Below are positions 54,371-62,809 of a stretch of DNA of 64,000 nt, piece by piece. Under the pieces are notes generated by a model. It was given only the letters and a program-made list of their open reading frames with translations, searched no databases and was not told the origin of the DNA. Source of the DNA: CAVQBC01 sp963710665 (lineage in GTDB: Bacteria; Actinomycetota; Thermoleophilia; Solirubrobacterales; Solirubrobacteraceae); assembly GCA_963710665.1 (NCBI GenBank), contig CAVQBC010000003.1, forward strand, positions 1,178,001 through 1,242,000, read 5' to 3'. Both the position numbers and the translations under genes were made by a program. Within the stretch, counting starts at the first letter, position 1. Each line of letters opens with the position of its first letter.

Positions 54371-55686
54371 TGGAAGATCTCCGTGGTGCAGTCGCCGCCC
54401 TGCAGCCGGACCTCGTGCGCGCGCGCCGGCCCGTCCGGGCGGTCGTGGAGGTCCACGAAGAAGTCGCGGTCGAGCTCCATCCCACCGTCGGGAGCGCAGT
54501 CCACCCGCAGCAGCCACGAGCGCAGCTCGGGATAGAACTGGTTGTCCCACGTCGAGTACAGCGAGTTCGTGACGTAGAGCCGCCGGCCGTCGAGCGAGAG
54601 CTGGAGCATCTGCGGGCCGCCGCCGAGCTCGCGGCCGGCGTCGGAGGGCGTGCCGAGGACGCCGCCGAGCCACAGCCGGCCGGTCAGCCTCGGGTGCGCG
54701 GGGTCGGAGACGTCGTACTGGCGCAGGTCGCCGTGCAGCCAGTCCGAGAAGTACAGGAAGCGGTCGTCCATCGAGACGACGAGGTCGGTGATGAATCCCG
54801 GGACGGGGAACGGCCAGCCCTCGAGCTCGACGGGGTCGACCCCGATCACCTGCTCCGCCGAATACGAGCCGTCGGTGCGCCGGAAATGCCACATCGTGCT
54901 CGAGAGCGCGGCGCCGACGAAGCCCTCGTCCGCGCCGGGGTCGTGCAGCCAGCGGATCTCCAGCGGCACCATCCCGGTCTCGCCCAGCTCGAGCGTCTGC
55001 TCGACCCGGCGCTCGCTCAGGTTCCAGAAGTGCAGGCGGCTGCCGTAGCGGCCGGCGGCGACGTCGTCGAGGTCGAAGCCCGGCTCGTAGGCGCCGGGCT
55101 CGCCGAACTCGGACGACGCCAGCACGTTCTGCCGCGGCTGGTACCAGAAGTCGTAGTTGAGCCGCGGATGCGGGCCGCCGTCGTCCCAGCGGCCCTTGAG
55201 CTCGAACGTCCGCGCGTCCAGGACCGCGAAGCCGCAGGCGCCGTTGCCGTCGGCGTCGCCGAGCATGCTGATCACGATGTTGTCGCCGGGCATGCAGTGG
55301 ACGGTGTGCGGGCGCGTCAGGCCGGTGGCCCGCACGACCTCCTCGGGTTCGATGACCTTCTCGATCCGCGGCCGCCGGGGGTCGCCGGCGACGTCCACGA
55401 CGTGGATCCGCGACGAGCGGAAGCCCGGGACGATCAGGTGCGAGCGGTCCGGTCCATGGCAGGCGGAGCTGCAGCGGTTCCAGCCGTAGTGGTGCAACTC
55501 GTCGCCGACGTTCGGCATCGCCAGCTCGTGGACGATCCGCCCGCTCTCGGCGTCCACGACGGCGAGGAAGTCGGGCTTCTCGACGCCGGTGCCCTCGTGC
55601 AGGCAGGCGACATAGAGGAACTCCTCCGCGGGGGCTCGGGTCGCCTCCGCGGGCGAGGCGTAGAAGGATGGGATGCCGTCAGTCAT
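54367..55686 (-). CDS. SBP56-family selenium-binding protein / methanethiol oxidase
   Basis: A 439-residue beta-propeller protein. ATG 55686 is preferred (GGAGGAG 7 nt upstream) over an in-frame ATG at 55710, which would abut the operator. Landmarks: EEFLYVACLHEGTGVEKPDF, HYGWNRCSSACHGPDRSHL, GLTRPHTVHCMPGDNIVISM, HDPGADEGFVGAALSSTMW, VPGFITDLVVSMDDRFLYFS and LSLDGRRLYVTNSLYSTWDN. Bacterial members oxidise methanethiol to formaldehyde, H2S and peroxide with copper. It heads an operon with the small membrane protein, TetR and hydrolase-glycosyltransferase. Confidence 0.9.
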   Translation of the reverse strand: MTDGIPSFYASPAEATRAPAEEFLYVACLHEGTGVEKPDFLAVVDAESGRIVHELAMPNVGDELHHYGWNRCSSACHGPDRSHLIVPGFRSSRIHVVDVAGDPRRPRIEKVIEPEEVVRATGLTRPHTVHCMPGDNIVISMLGDADGNGACGFAVLDARTFELKGRWDDGGPHPRLNYDFWYQPRQNVLASSEFGEPGAYEPGFDLDDVAAGRYGSRLHFWNLSERRVEQTLELGETGMVPLEIRWLHDPGADEGFVGAALSSTMWHFRRTDGSYSAEQVIGVDPVELEGWPFPVPGFITDLVVSMDDRFLYFSDWLHGDLRQYDVSDPAHPRLTGRLWLGGVLGTPSDAGRELGGGPQMLQLSLDGRRLYVTNSLYSTWDNQFYPELRSWLLRVDCAPDGGMELDRDFFVDLHDRPDGPARAHEVRLQGGDCTTEIFQ

Positions 55687-55714
55687 CACCGTCTCCTCCG
55701 GGTTGGACAAGTGT

Positions 55715-55732
55715 CTTAGTCATTTGACCAAG
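55715..55732. promoter_or_regulatory. Near-perfect palindrome upstream of the SBP56 operon (TetR operator candidate)
   Basis: CTTAGTCA-TT-TGACCAAG is an 18-bp dyad with one mismatch, 28 nt before the SBP56 start. It is rich in A/T compared with its surroundings. Size and symmetry are typical of TetR operators, and a TetR gene is in the same operon. Confidence 0.6.
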
Positions 55733-55812
55733 ATCGCCCGGCGCTGTCAAGCCCTCAGCGGCGGTAAGCGCGTGGAAGGCCGGCCGTAAGCGGGCGGCGG
55801 GACCGTTCCGCC

Positions 55813-56611
55813 ATGCCCACCTCAACCCTCCGCGCCGCCGACCTCCCCAGCGGCGTCCGCCTGCCCTACGCCGAGCAGGGCTCCCCCGACGGCATCCCCG
55901 TCGTGCTCCTGCACGGGATCACGGACTCGTGGCACTCCTTCGAGCCGGTCCTGCCGTACCTGCCGTCGTCCGTCCACGCCTACGCGGTGACCCAACGCGG
56001 GCACGGCGACGCCTCGCGCCCCGGCTCCTACCGCCTCGGGGACCTCGTCGACGACGTCGCCGGCTTCATGGACGCCGTCGGCCTCGCCTCGGCCGTCGTG
56101 GCCGGGCACTCGATGGGGTCGATCGTCGCGACGCGCTTCGCCATCGACCACCCGCACCGGACGCGCGGCCTCGTCGTCATGGGCGGCGCGCCGACGTTCA
56201 CCGCGCTCGGGCTCGACGAGATGACCGAGGAGCTGGCCGCCATGTCGACCCGGTCGACGTCGACTACCTGCGCGCGTTCCAGGAGAGCACGCTCGCCCAC
56301 CCGGTCCCGGCCGACTACCTCGACCTGGTCGTGAGCGAGAGCGCGAAGGTGTCCATCGGCACGTTCCGCGCCCTGTGGACTGACACGGTCCTGACCGACG
56401 CGTCGGCCGACCTCGGCGCGGTCGCGGCCCCCACCCTCGTCGTGTGGGGCGAGCGCGACGCATTCAGCCCGCGCCGGGCGCAGGACGAGCTCGTCGCCGC
56501 GATCCCCGGCGCGCGGCTGTCAGCGTCTACGCCGGCGCCGGGCACGCCATGCACTGGGAGGAGCCCGCGCGCTTCGCCGCCGAGCTGGCCGTCTTCGCGG
56601 AGGGCGTGTGA
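55813..56611 (+). CDS. Alpha/beta hydrolase, two frameshifts
   Basis: ATG 55813: PVVLLHGITDSWHSFEPVLP, YAVTQRGHGDASRPGSY, nucleophile elbow AGHSMGSIVATRFA. Frame is lost near 56245 after TEELAAM and resumes as DPVDVDYLRAFQESTLAHPV, then LVVWGERDAFSPRRAQDELV with the acid residue. A second shift near 56522 restores VYAGAGHAMHWEEPARFAAE with the catalytic His. The corrected length (about 265) is normal. Its TGA overlaps the next ATG (TGATG). Substrate unknown. Confidence 0.8.
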
Positions 56612-57396
56612 TGCGGGTCAACGGAGCGGAGCTCCACGTCGAGCCGCCGGCGGGCGCCGGCGAGCTGCTCGTGCTCGTGCACGGCGGCTGGACCGACCAC
56701 ACGACCTGGGACGCGGTCGCCGGCCCCCTGGCGCGGTCGTTCCGCGTCGTCCGCTATGACCGCCGCGGCCACAGCCGCAGCGCGTACGGGCCGGGTCCCT
56801 CGCCCCGCCGGCGCGACGAGGACGACCTCGAGGCGCTCGTCGAGGCGCTCGGCGCGCCCGCCCACCTCGTCGGGACGTCGTACGGCGCGTCGATCTCGCT
56901 CAGCCTCGCCGGTCGTCGCCCCGGGCTGGTCTCGAGCGTCGTCGCGCACGAGCCCCCGTTGCTCGGCGTGGCGCCGGACGCCGCCGCCGAGGCCATGTTG
57001 CGCGGAGTGCAGGACCAGCTCGCGGGCGGCGACCACGAGGCCGGCACGCGCCGCTTCTTCGAGGCGATCCTCGGCCCGGGCGCCTGGGACGTGCTGCCGG
57101 GGGCGCTCCGGCGCACGGCGGTGGGCAACGCCCAGACGTTCATCGATCTCCGCGAGGACCCCGCGTGGGACGCGCTCGACCTCGCGGCGGTGGCCCGCTA
57201 CGACGGCCCGCTCGCGATCACCTACGGCGACGCGAGCCCGGCGTGGCTTCCCCGCACCGCCCGAGCAGTCGCCGCGGCGATCGGGCGCACGGCCCGCGTC
57301 ATCCCCGGCGCGGGCCACGCGCCGCACCTCACGACCCCGGACGCGCTCGTCGCGCTCGTCGAGGAGGTGTGCGCGCCGTGGGCGGCGGCGGCCTGA
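56611..57396 (+). CDS. Alpha/beta hydrolase
   Basis: A 261-residue protein translationally coupled to the preceding hydrolase. Oxyanion segment VLVHGGWTDHTTWDAVAGPL, VRYDRRGHSRSAY, nucleophile elbow GTSYGASISLSLAG, and the catalytic His in PGAGHAPHLTTPDAL. Acid residue probably in ITYGDASPAW. Two hydrolases in tandem suggest one pathway, not identified. Confidence 0.85.
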   Translation: MRVNGAELHVEPPAGAGELLVLVHGGWTDHTTWDAVAGPLARSFRVVRYDRRGHSRSAYGPGPSPRRRDEDDLEALVEALGAPAHLVGTSYGASISLSLAGRRPGLVSSVVAHEPPLLGVAPDAAAEAMLRGVQDQLAGGDHEAGTRRFFEAILGPGAWDVLPGALRRTAVGNAQTFIDLREDPAWDALDLAAVARYDGPLAITYGDASPAWLPRTARAVAAAIGRTARVIPGAGHAPHLTTPDALVALVEEVCAPWAAAA

Positions 57397-57420
57397 GCCG
57401 CCGCCGCCCGGACGCCCCGA

Positions 57421-58596
57421 TCAGTCCTCGGGCGCGGGGATGCGGACGACCTGCCCGTCGTTCGGCGAGCCGCCCTGGTTGGAGACGTAGATGTCGCCGT
57501 TGCGGGCCACCGTGAGGCCGGTCGGCTCCTGGAGCTGGCCGGCGGCGAGCTCGGTCTGCGTCCCGTCGTCATCGATGCGGAGGAGCTTGCCCGGACCCGG
57601 CGGCTGCGCGGCCAGCCCGTTGCTCGAGATCTGCAGGACGTAGAAGCTGCCGTCCGGGCCGTAGGCGACGTCGACGACCGTCGTGAAGCCGGTCGCCTGG
57701 ACCGAGGGCGTCTCGGCGCCGACCACCCGGAAGACGTTGGCGGCCCCGGCCGGGAACGGGAAGCCCGTGAGCTGGCCGAGGTGCGCCGCGCCGTCCGGGC
57801 CGCGCACGACGCCGGTGGGGACGGACTGGTAGGGGATCTGCGTCCCGGGCGGGAGGCCGAGGAACGGCGGCGCGAGCGTCTGCCCGAACGGGAACCACGC
57901 GAGCGTCCGGATCTCCCCGGTGCGCCGGACCCGCAGCAGCGAGTTGCCGCCCGCGTCGGTGACGAGGATCCGGTTGGACGCCGACGCGTCGACCGAGAAC
58001 GGGTTCGAGTCGACCTGCGCATCGGGCTGGGAGGCGTCGGGGTTGTTCTTCGCCTCGTAGGCCGCGATGTCGGCCACGCGGCTCACCTTCCGCTTGCGGT
58101 CGAAGCGGTTGAGCAGGCCGAAGCGCCTGCCGTTGCTGCCGAGTTGCGAGCGCGCATCGGGGTTCGCGCCGAGGCCGACGGTGAAGTAGCCCCAGCGGTT
58201 GTTGAAGGAGACGTCCTGCGGGCCGATGGCGTTCGAGCCCGCCGGCATGCCCTCGGCGGCCTCCTGGGACGCCAGCGAGGGCAGCCGGGAGATGATCTGC
58301 TGCTCGGTGTCCCGGCGGACGTTGATGCGGGTGATGCCGCCCGTGGCGCCGTAGCACGACTCACCACCCTCCGGCGAGGCGATACAGGCACCGGACCCGC
58401 CACGGCCGGCCTCGGCGACGTAGAGGTTTCCGTCCGGCCCGAAGCTGAGCCCGCGTGGATTGGAGAGGCCGTCGGCGACGATGTCCAGGTTCTGCGCGCC
58501 GGCGACGGCCGGGGCGGCGATGGCGATCATCGCCCCGAGGACGAGCGATGCGAGCGCGGTACGGCCGGTACGGCGCCGCGAAGACAAGAACGACAA
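57421..58596 (-). CDS. Secreted ScyD/ScyE-family beta-propeller protein
   Basis: A 391-residue protein from TTG 58596 (AAGGAG 7 nt upstream); a longer frame to 58689 is less likely. Signal peptide TALASLVLGAMIAIAAPAVA ending AGAQ. Propeller-like NHL/SGL blades: LSNPRGLSFGPDGNLYVAEA, GPQDVSFNNRWGYFTVGLG, NPFSVDASASNRILVTDAGG, VDVAYGPDGSFYVLQISSNG and EPTGLTVARNGDIYVSNQGG. The family is named after cyanobacterial scytonemin genes but is widespread; activity unknown. Converges with the hydrolase pair. Confidence 0.85.
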   Translation of the reverse strand: MSFLSSRRRTGRTALASLVLGAMIAIAAPAVAGAQNLDIVADGLSNPRGLSFGPDGNLYVAEAGRGGSGACIASPEGGESCYGATGGITRINVRRDTEQQIISRLPSLASQEAAEGMPAGSNAIGPQDVSFNNRWGYFTVGLGANPDARSQLGSNGRRFGLLNRFDRKRKVSRVADIAAYEAKNNPDASQPDAQVDSNPFSVDASASNRILVTDAGGNSLLRVRRTGEIRTLAWFPFGQTLAPPFLGLPPGTQIPYQSVPTGVVRGPDGAAHLGQLTGFPFPAGAANVFRVVGAETPSVQATGFTTVVDVAYGPDGSFYVLQISSNGLAAQPPGPGKLLRIDDDGTQTELAAGQLQEPTGLTVARNGDIYVSNQGGSPNDGQVVRIPAPED

Positions 58597-58704
58597 GGGC
58601 AGCTCCTTGGGAGGTTTGAGCGACCCTATGGGCCGCTGTAACACGGCGTCAACGGAGCCGGAGGTGCGTGTGCGCGTCATGACCGGCAACGCGTCGCGCA
58701 GCCG

Positions 58705-59634
58705 CTACCCGCCGGACGGCGCGACGGGCGTCAGATAGACGCGGGCGATGGCCGGGACGTCGCGTCCCAGGTCGGCGCGGATCTGCTGGAGCGACGCGGC
58801 GACCTCGCCGCCGGTGAGCCCGTCGGACATCTCGACGGCCGCGGTCACCAGCACCTCGGACGGTCCGAGGTAGACGGCCTCGAGCTCCGGCACGGCGCGG
58901 ATCGCCGGCTCGCCCTCGAGCCGCGCCCGGAGCTGCTGCACGTAGCGGTCGGGCACCGACTGGTTGGCGAGCAGCTGCCGGTTGCGCGACGTGAGGCGGG
59001 CGGCGAGGTAGCACAGCAGACACCCGATCACGATCGAGCCGAGCGCGTCGGGGATCGCCGAGCCGGTCAGGCGGTGCAGTACGAGCGCCACCAGGGCGAG
59101 CGCCGCGCCGAGCACGTCGGCGGTGTCCTCGAGGAACACGGTCAGGACCGTCGGGTCCGGCGTCTCGCGCGTGTACTCGCGGACCGTCAGCCCGCGCCGC
59201 GCGGACTGCGTCCGCAGCTGGCGCACCGCCACGACGCGGCTGATCCCGTCGAGGACGATCGCGATCACCAGCACCGCGACGCCCGCCCAGAACGCCTCGA
59301 GCCCACGCGGGTTCACGAGCGCGCGGACGCCCTCCCAGATCGAGACCGCGCCGCCCACCACGAACATCCCGATGGCCGCGAGCAGCGCCCAGTAGTAGCG
59401 CTCGGGGCCGTAGCCGAACGGGTGCGACGCGTCGGCGGGATGGCGGCTGCGCCGGATGGCGATGAAGAGGAAGACCTCGTTGCCGGCGTCCGCGAGCGTG
59501 TGGAGCGTCTCCGCCAGCAGCGATGGCGAGCCGGTCAGTGCGGCCGCCGTGCCCTTCGCGATCGCGATCGCCGTGTTGGCGCCCAACGCGGTGAGGACGC
59601 TGCCGAGGCTCTCGTCGCGCTCGCCCCCGCTCAT
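58705..59634 (-). CDS. Cation diffusion facilitator (CDF) metal exporter
   Basis: A 309-residue protein from ATG 59634 with six membrane helices. The CDF signature SPSLLAETLHTLADAGNEVF and HPFGYGPERYYWALLAAIGM are clear. Helix 5 metal ligands appear as VFLEDTADVLGAALALVALV. A cytoplasmic C-terminal domain follows (LEAVYLGPSEVLVTAAVEMS). It exports Zn, Mn, Fe or similar ions by proton exchange. No metal-responsive regulator gene adjoins it. Confidence 0.88.
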   Translation of the reverse strand: MSGGERDESLGSVLTALGANTAIAIAKGTAAALTGSPSLLAETLHTLADAGNEVFLFIAIRRSRHPADASHPFGYGPERYYWALLAAIGMFVVGGAVSIWEGVRALVNPRGLEAFWAGVAVLVIAIVLDGISRVVAVRQLRTQSARRGLTVREYTRETPDPTVLTVFLEDTADVLGAALALVALVLHRLTGSAIPDALGSIVIGCLLCYLAARLTSRNRQLLANQSVPDRYVQQLRARLEGEPAIRAVPELEAVYLGPSEVLVTAAVEMSDGLTGGEVAASLQQIRADLGRDVPAIARVYLTPVAPSGG

Positions 59635-59693
59635 CCGCGCCACTCTCGCGCGCGACGCGGTGCGCCGCAACGCCGGAGGGTCGCCGCGACGCT

Positions 59694-60986
59694 CTACGCG
59701 GAGATGCGCGACCGCGACTGAGCCCTGGTGCGGCGCGCATGCCCGGCCATCGCCTCCAGGAGGTCCGGGCCGTCGAGCTCGGGACCGACCAGGGACGCCG
59801 ACGCCTGCGAGTGCTGCCACAGGAGGCCGAGGAAGAAGAGCCCGGGGACGTCTGCGACTCCGCGGACGTTCCGCGGGTAGCCCAGCTCGTCGAGGATCGG
59901 CGCGTCGATCCATCCGTGGTCGAGGTGGTATCCCGTCGCCCAGATGACGGTCGAGACCCCGGCGTCCGCCAGGTTCAGCTCCGTCAGCTCCGCGGGCCGG
60001 TACGTCACCGCGACGTCGTCGGCCGGCGGTGCTTCGATGCCGGCGCGCTCGATGAAGGTGTCGATCACGCCGCGGAAGCGCTCGTCGAAGAAGCGGTCGG
60101 CGCGCTCGAGGGCGGGCTCCAGGTCGCCGGCGAAGGTCAGCCGCTCACCGTCGGCGGCGGCCAGGCGGCCGGCCAGCGTCATCCCGTCGGCCGCGTACCT
60201 CCGCAGGTTCGTGTCGTGGCCCCCCGCCCGGCCGGTGAGCGCCGGCATGGCGCTGAACCGGCGGCGGCCGTCGGGGAGCTGCTCGGCGGTCGGCAGCGCC
60301 ACTCCGTAGGCCCCGCCGTGGCGGATGACGTCGAGGAGCCACGAGAAGATGTCGCGCCCGCGATAGCGGCGCGGCACGCGACCCGCCGACCCGACCGAGA
60401 CGTAGACGCGCCGGCCGGCCTCGGAGAGCTCCTCGGCGAGCTGGAGCCCCGTCTGCCCCGACCCGACGACGAGCACGGCGCCGTCGGGCAGGGCCGCCTG
60501 GTTGCGGTAGTCGTGCGAGTGCAGCTGCGCGACGCGGGCGGAGATGCGCCGCGCCATCGGCGGGATGCGCGGCGCGTGATAGCTCCCGGTCGCGACCACG
60601 ACCTGCCGGGCGGACACGTCGCCGCGGCTGGTCCTGGCGAGGAAGCCCCCGCCGTCCAGCGGCGTCAGCCGCCGCACCGCAGTGGCGAGCGCCAGCGGCG
60701 CCCGCACGACCTGGGCATAGCGGGCGACCCTGTCCGCGATCTCGTCGCGGCCCATGAAGCCGTCCGGGTCCGGGCCGTCGTAGGCCCAGCCCGGGAAGGC
60801 GGCCGTCCAGTTCGGGGTCACGAGCGTGAACTCGTCCCAGCGGTCCCGCCAGCCTCCGCCCAGGCGATAGCGGCGCTCGACGACGAGGTGCTCGCGGCCC
60901 GCGTCGGACAGCAGCGCGGACATCGCCAGGCCGGAGTGGCCGGCGCCCACCACCAGCACGTCGACGTCATCGGTGTATGCATCCAT
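59694..60986 (-). CDS. Flavin-containing monooxygenase-like NAD(P)-binding protein
   Basis: A 430-residue protein; ATG 60986 is preferred over one at 61022. FAD motif VLVVGAGHSGLAMSALLSDA, NADPH motif VLVVGSGQTGLQLAEELSEA, and the loop STVIWATGYHLDHGWID. It is closest to the CzcO-type flavoprotein oxidoreductases often annotated beside cation genes; here a CDF exporter is the next gene downstream. Reaction unknown. Confidence 0.85.
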   Translation of the reverse strand: MDAYTDDVDVLVVGAGHSGLAMSALLSDAGREHLVVERRYRLGGGWRDRWDEFTLVTPNWTAAFPGWAYDGPDPDGFMGRDEIADRVARYAQVVRAPLALATAVRRLTPLDGGGFLARTSRGDVSARQVVVATGSYHAPRIPPMARRISARVAQLHSHDYRNQAALPDGAVLVVGSGQTGLQLAEELSEAGRRVYVSVGSAGRVPRRYRGRDIFSWLLDVIRHGGAYGVALPTAEQLPDGRRRFSAMPALTGRAGGHDTNLRRYAADGMTLAGRLAAADGERLTFAGDLEPALERADRFFDERFRGVIDTFIERAGIEAPPADDVAVTYRPAELTELNLADAGVSTVIWATGYHLDHGWIDAPILDELGYPRNVRGVADVPGLFFLGLLWQHSQASASLVGPELDGPDLLEAMAGHARRTRAQSRSRISA

Positions 60987-61040
60987 GCCGGCCACGATGG
61001 CCGGCGGGGCGCGGATTCCCATCCCAGATCCCTGGGGGAT

Positions 61041-61691
61041 TCAGGACGCCGCGAGGCGGCGGCGCCGCTCGAGCTCCGCCTCCGTCGGCTCCTCGAACTC
61101 GAACGATCCGGGGGCGAGGTCGCCCGCGCGCTCGTAGGTGTTGATCGTGACGCCGGACTTCGAGACCGTGCTGTCGACCAGCTTCATCGCGCCGGGGATC
61201 GTGCCCGCACCGAAGAAGCGCTTGCCGGTCCCGAGCACCACCGGGAAGATCCACAGGCGGTACTCGTCGATGAGGTCGTGCTCGAGCAGCGTCTGGATGA
61301 GGCCGGGGCTGCCGTGGACCTGGATCTCCGGGCCGTCCTCCCGCTTGCGCGCAGCGACGTACCCGGCGACGTCACCCGCGATCAGGGTGGAATTGCTCCA
61401 GTCCACGCGGTCGAGCGTGGTCGAGGCGACGTGCTTGCGGGTGCCGTTGAGCTGGTCGGCGATCGGCCCCTCGTCGTAGGGCCAGTGCGCCGCGAAGATC
61501 TCGTACGTCCCGCGGCCGAGCAGCAGCTCGTAGGGGCCGGACTCGGCCACCCGCCGCATCATGTCGTCGTCGAAGTACGAGGCGCCCCAGCCGCCGTACG
61601 TGAAGCCGCCGGTCGGGTCCTCTTCCGGTCCGCCGGGCGACTGCATGACCCCGTCGAGCGACATGAACGTGTTGACGGCGAGCCTTCTCAT
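61041..61691 (-). CDS. RibD C-terminal / dihydrofolate reductase-like protein
   Basis: A 216-residue protein. RRLAVNTFMSLDGVMQSPGG, LLLGRGTYEIFAAHWPYDEG, DWSNSTLIAGDV, EIQVHGSPGLIQTLLEHDLI and LWIFPVVLGTGKRFF match the RibD_C fold of actinobacterial stress proteins. NADPH-dependent reduction is likely but the substrate is not known. It follows the ECF sigma gene by 64 nt on the same strand, and the two share a 12-nt upstream motif. Confidence 0.88.
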   Translation of the reverse strand: MRRLAVNTFMSLDGVMQSPGGPEEDPTGGFTYGGWGASYFDDDMMRRVAESGPYELLLGRGTYEIFAAHWPYDEGPIADQLNGTRKHVASTTLDRVDWSNSTLIAGDVAGYVAARKREDGPEIQVHGSPGLIQTLLEHDLIDEYRLWIFPVVLGTGKRFFGAGTIPGAMKLVDSTVSKSGVTINTYERAGDLAPGSFEFEEPTEAELERRRRLAAS

Positions 61692-61740
61692 CGGGATTCC
61701 CTTCGTCGTGGGTGGTCGCCTCTAGAACGACGATCCGCGA

Positions 61741-61752
61741 GAAACTCATCGG
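61741..61752 (-). promoter_or_regulatory. Shared promoter-like motif upstream of the DHFR-like gene
   Basis: On the coding strand the 12-mer CCGATGAGTTTC lies 49 nt before ATG 61691, just before the sigma-factor gene's stop codon. The identical 12-mer occurs at 62768-62779 before the sigma-factor gene. This is the kind of -35 element an ECF sigma factor reads. Confidence 0.55.
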
Positions 61753-61755
61753 CGC

Positions 61756-62742
61756 TCACAGCACCGGCGGCAGGCCGAAGGCTCCGAACAGCTCGGGGGA
61801 CACGAACGAGGTGATCTCCGCGACGAGCCCGCCCTCGATCCGGAGCACGTCGATGGCCAGCGGCCGGTGCTCCGATGCGCCCGGCTCTCGCAGGTAGTGG
61901 GCGACCGCGGGCTGCAGGTTGGCGCCGGTGGCGACGCTGCGCACGTGGCCGAACTCGGGCTCGAAGCCCTGCTGCGACGCGATCAGGATCGCCTCGCGCC
62001 CGTCGAACCAGGTCGCGTGCGGCGGCATCGTCAGCCGCGCGTCCTCGCGCAGCAACGCGGCCAGCGCGTCGACGTCGGCGCGCTCGTGGGCGTCCACGTA
62101 GCGCCGCAGCAGCTCGCGCTCGTCCTCGCTCGGCGACGACGACGGCGCCCACTCGGTCCGGCGCTCGGGCAGGCGGTCACGCAGCGTCGCCCGCGCCCGC
62201 TGCAGGGCGCTGTTCACCGACACGACGCTCGCGTCGAGCACGGACGCGGTGTCGTTCGCCGACGATCCGAGCACGTCGCGCAGGATCAGCACCGCCCGCT
62301 GCCGCGGTGGGAGGTGCTGGATGGCGGCGAGGAAGGCGAGCTCGATCGTCTCGCGTGCCACGACCGCCGTGCCCGGCTCGTCCTCGGCGGGGGCGACCGC
62401 CTCGAGCAGCCGGTCCGGGTAGGGCTGCAGCCACGGGAGGTCCTCCGGGGGAGGGGGCGGCCGCGTCGGGTCGCCCGCCGCGGCCACGTCGGGCGGGAGG
62501 ATCCGCCGTGGCCGGGTGCGCAGCACGTCGAGGCACGCGTTCGTCGCGATCCGGTAGAGCCACGCGCGCAGCGACGAGCGCCCGTCGAAGCTGAAGCTCG
62601 CGCGCCCGCGCCAGGCGCGGAGGAAGGTCTCCTGGACGAGGTCCTCGGAGTCCTCGAAGGAGCCGAGCATCCGGTAGCAGTGGACCCGCAGCTCCCCGCG
62701 GTGGTGCTCGATCAGCTCGGCGAAGGCGGCCTCATCGCTCAT
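61756..62742 (-). CDS. ECF sigma-70 factor with C-terminal SnoaL-like domain (SigX5/ECF56-like)
   Basis: A 328-residue protein; ATG 62742 preferred over GTG 62745. Region 2: LRVHCYRMLGSFEDSEDLVQ, ETFLRAWRGRASF and LRAWLYRIATNACLDVLRTR. Region 4: AAIQHLPPRQRAVLILRDVL, ASVVSVNSALQRARATLRD. From ~205 on, a SnoaL-like fold (LLRRYVDAHERADVDALAAL, ARLTMPPHATWFDGREAIL) probably regulates activity, as in related factors without anti-sigma proteins. No anti-sigma gene adjoins it. A 12-mer shared with the DHFR-like promoter suggests that the factor drives itself and that gene. Confidence 0.88.
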   Translation of the reverse strand: MSDEAAFAELIEHHRGELRVHCYRMLGSFEDSEDLVQETFLRAWRGRASFSFDGRSSLRAWLYRIATNACLDVLRTRPRRILPPDVAAAGDPTRPPPPPEDLPWLQPYPDRLLEAVAPAEDEPGTAVVARETIELAFLAAIQHLPPRQRAVLILRDVLGSSANDTASVLDASVVSVNSALQRARATLRDRLPERRTEWAPSSSPSEDERELLRRYVDAHERADVDALAALLREDARLTMPPHATWFDGREAILIASQQGFEPEFGHVRSVATGANLQPAVAHYLREPGASEHRPLAIDVLRIEGGLVAEITSFVSPELFGAFGLPPVL

Positions 62743-62767
62743 CACCGTCTTGACCGCGGCGCGGCGG

Positions 62768-62779
62768 GAAACTCATCGG
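62768..62779 (-). promoter_or_regulatory. Shared promoter-like motif upstream of the ECF sigma gene
   Basis: The coding-strand 12-mer CCGATGAGTTTC is 25 nt before ATG 62742 and identical to the one at 61741-61752. It sits in the 67-nt gap to the divergent LacI gene. The short distance to the start implies a very short or leaderless transcript. Confidence 0.5.
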
Positions 62780-62809
62780 ACGTGGCCGGCTCTGGAACAA
62801 TCCCGCTAC

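Noticed and set aside
51447..54572. 1041-codon plus-strand frame opposite the hydrolase-glycosyltransferase
   Set aside because: Shadow frame; the minus strand carries clear hydrolase, glycosyltransferase and TetR motifs.
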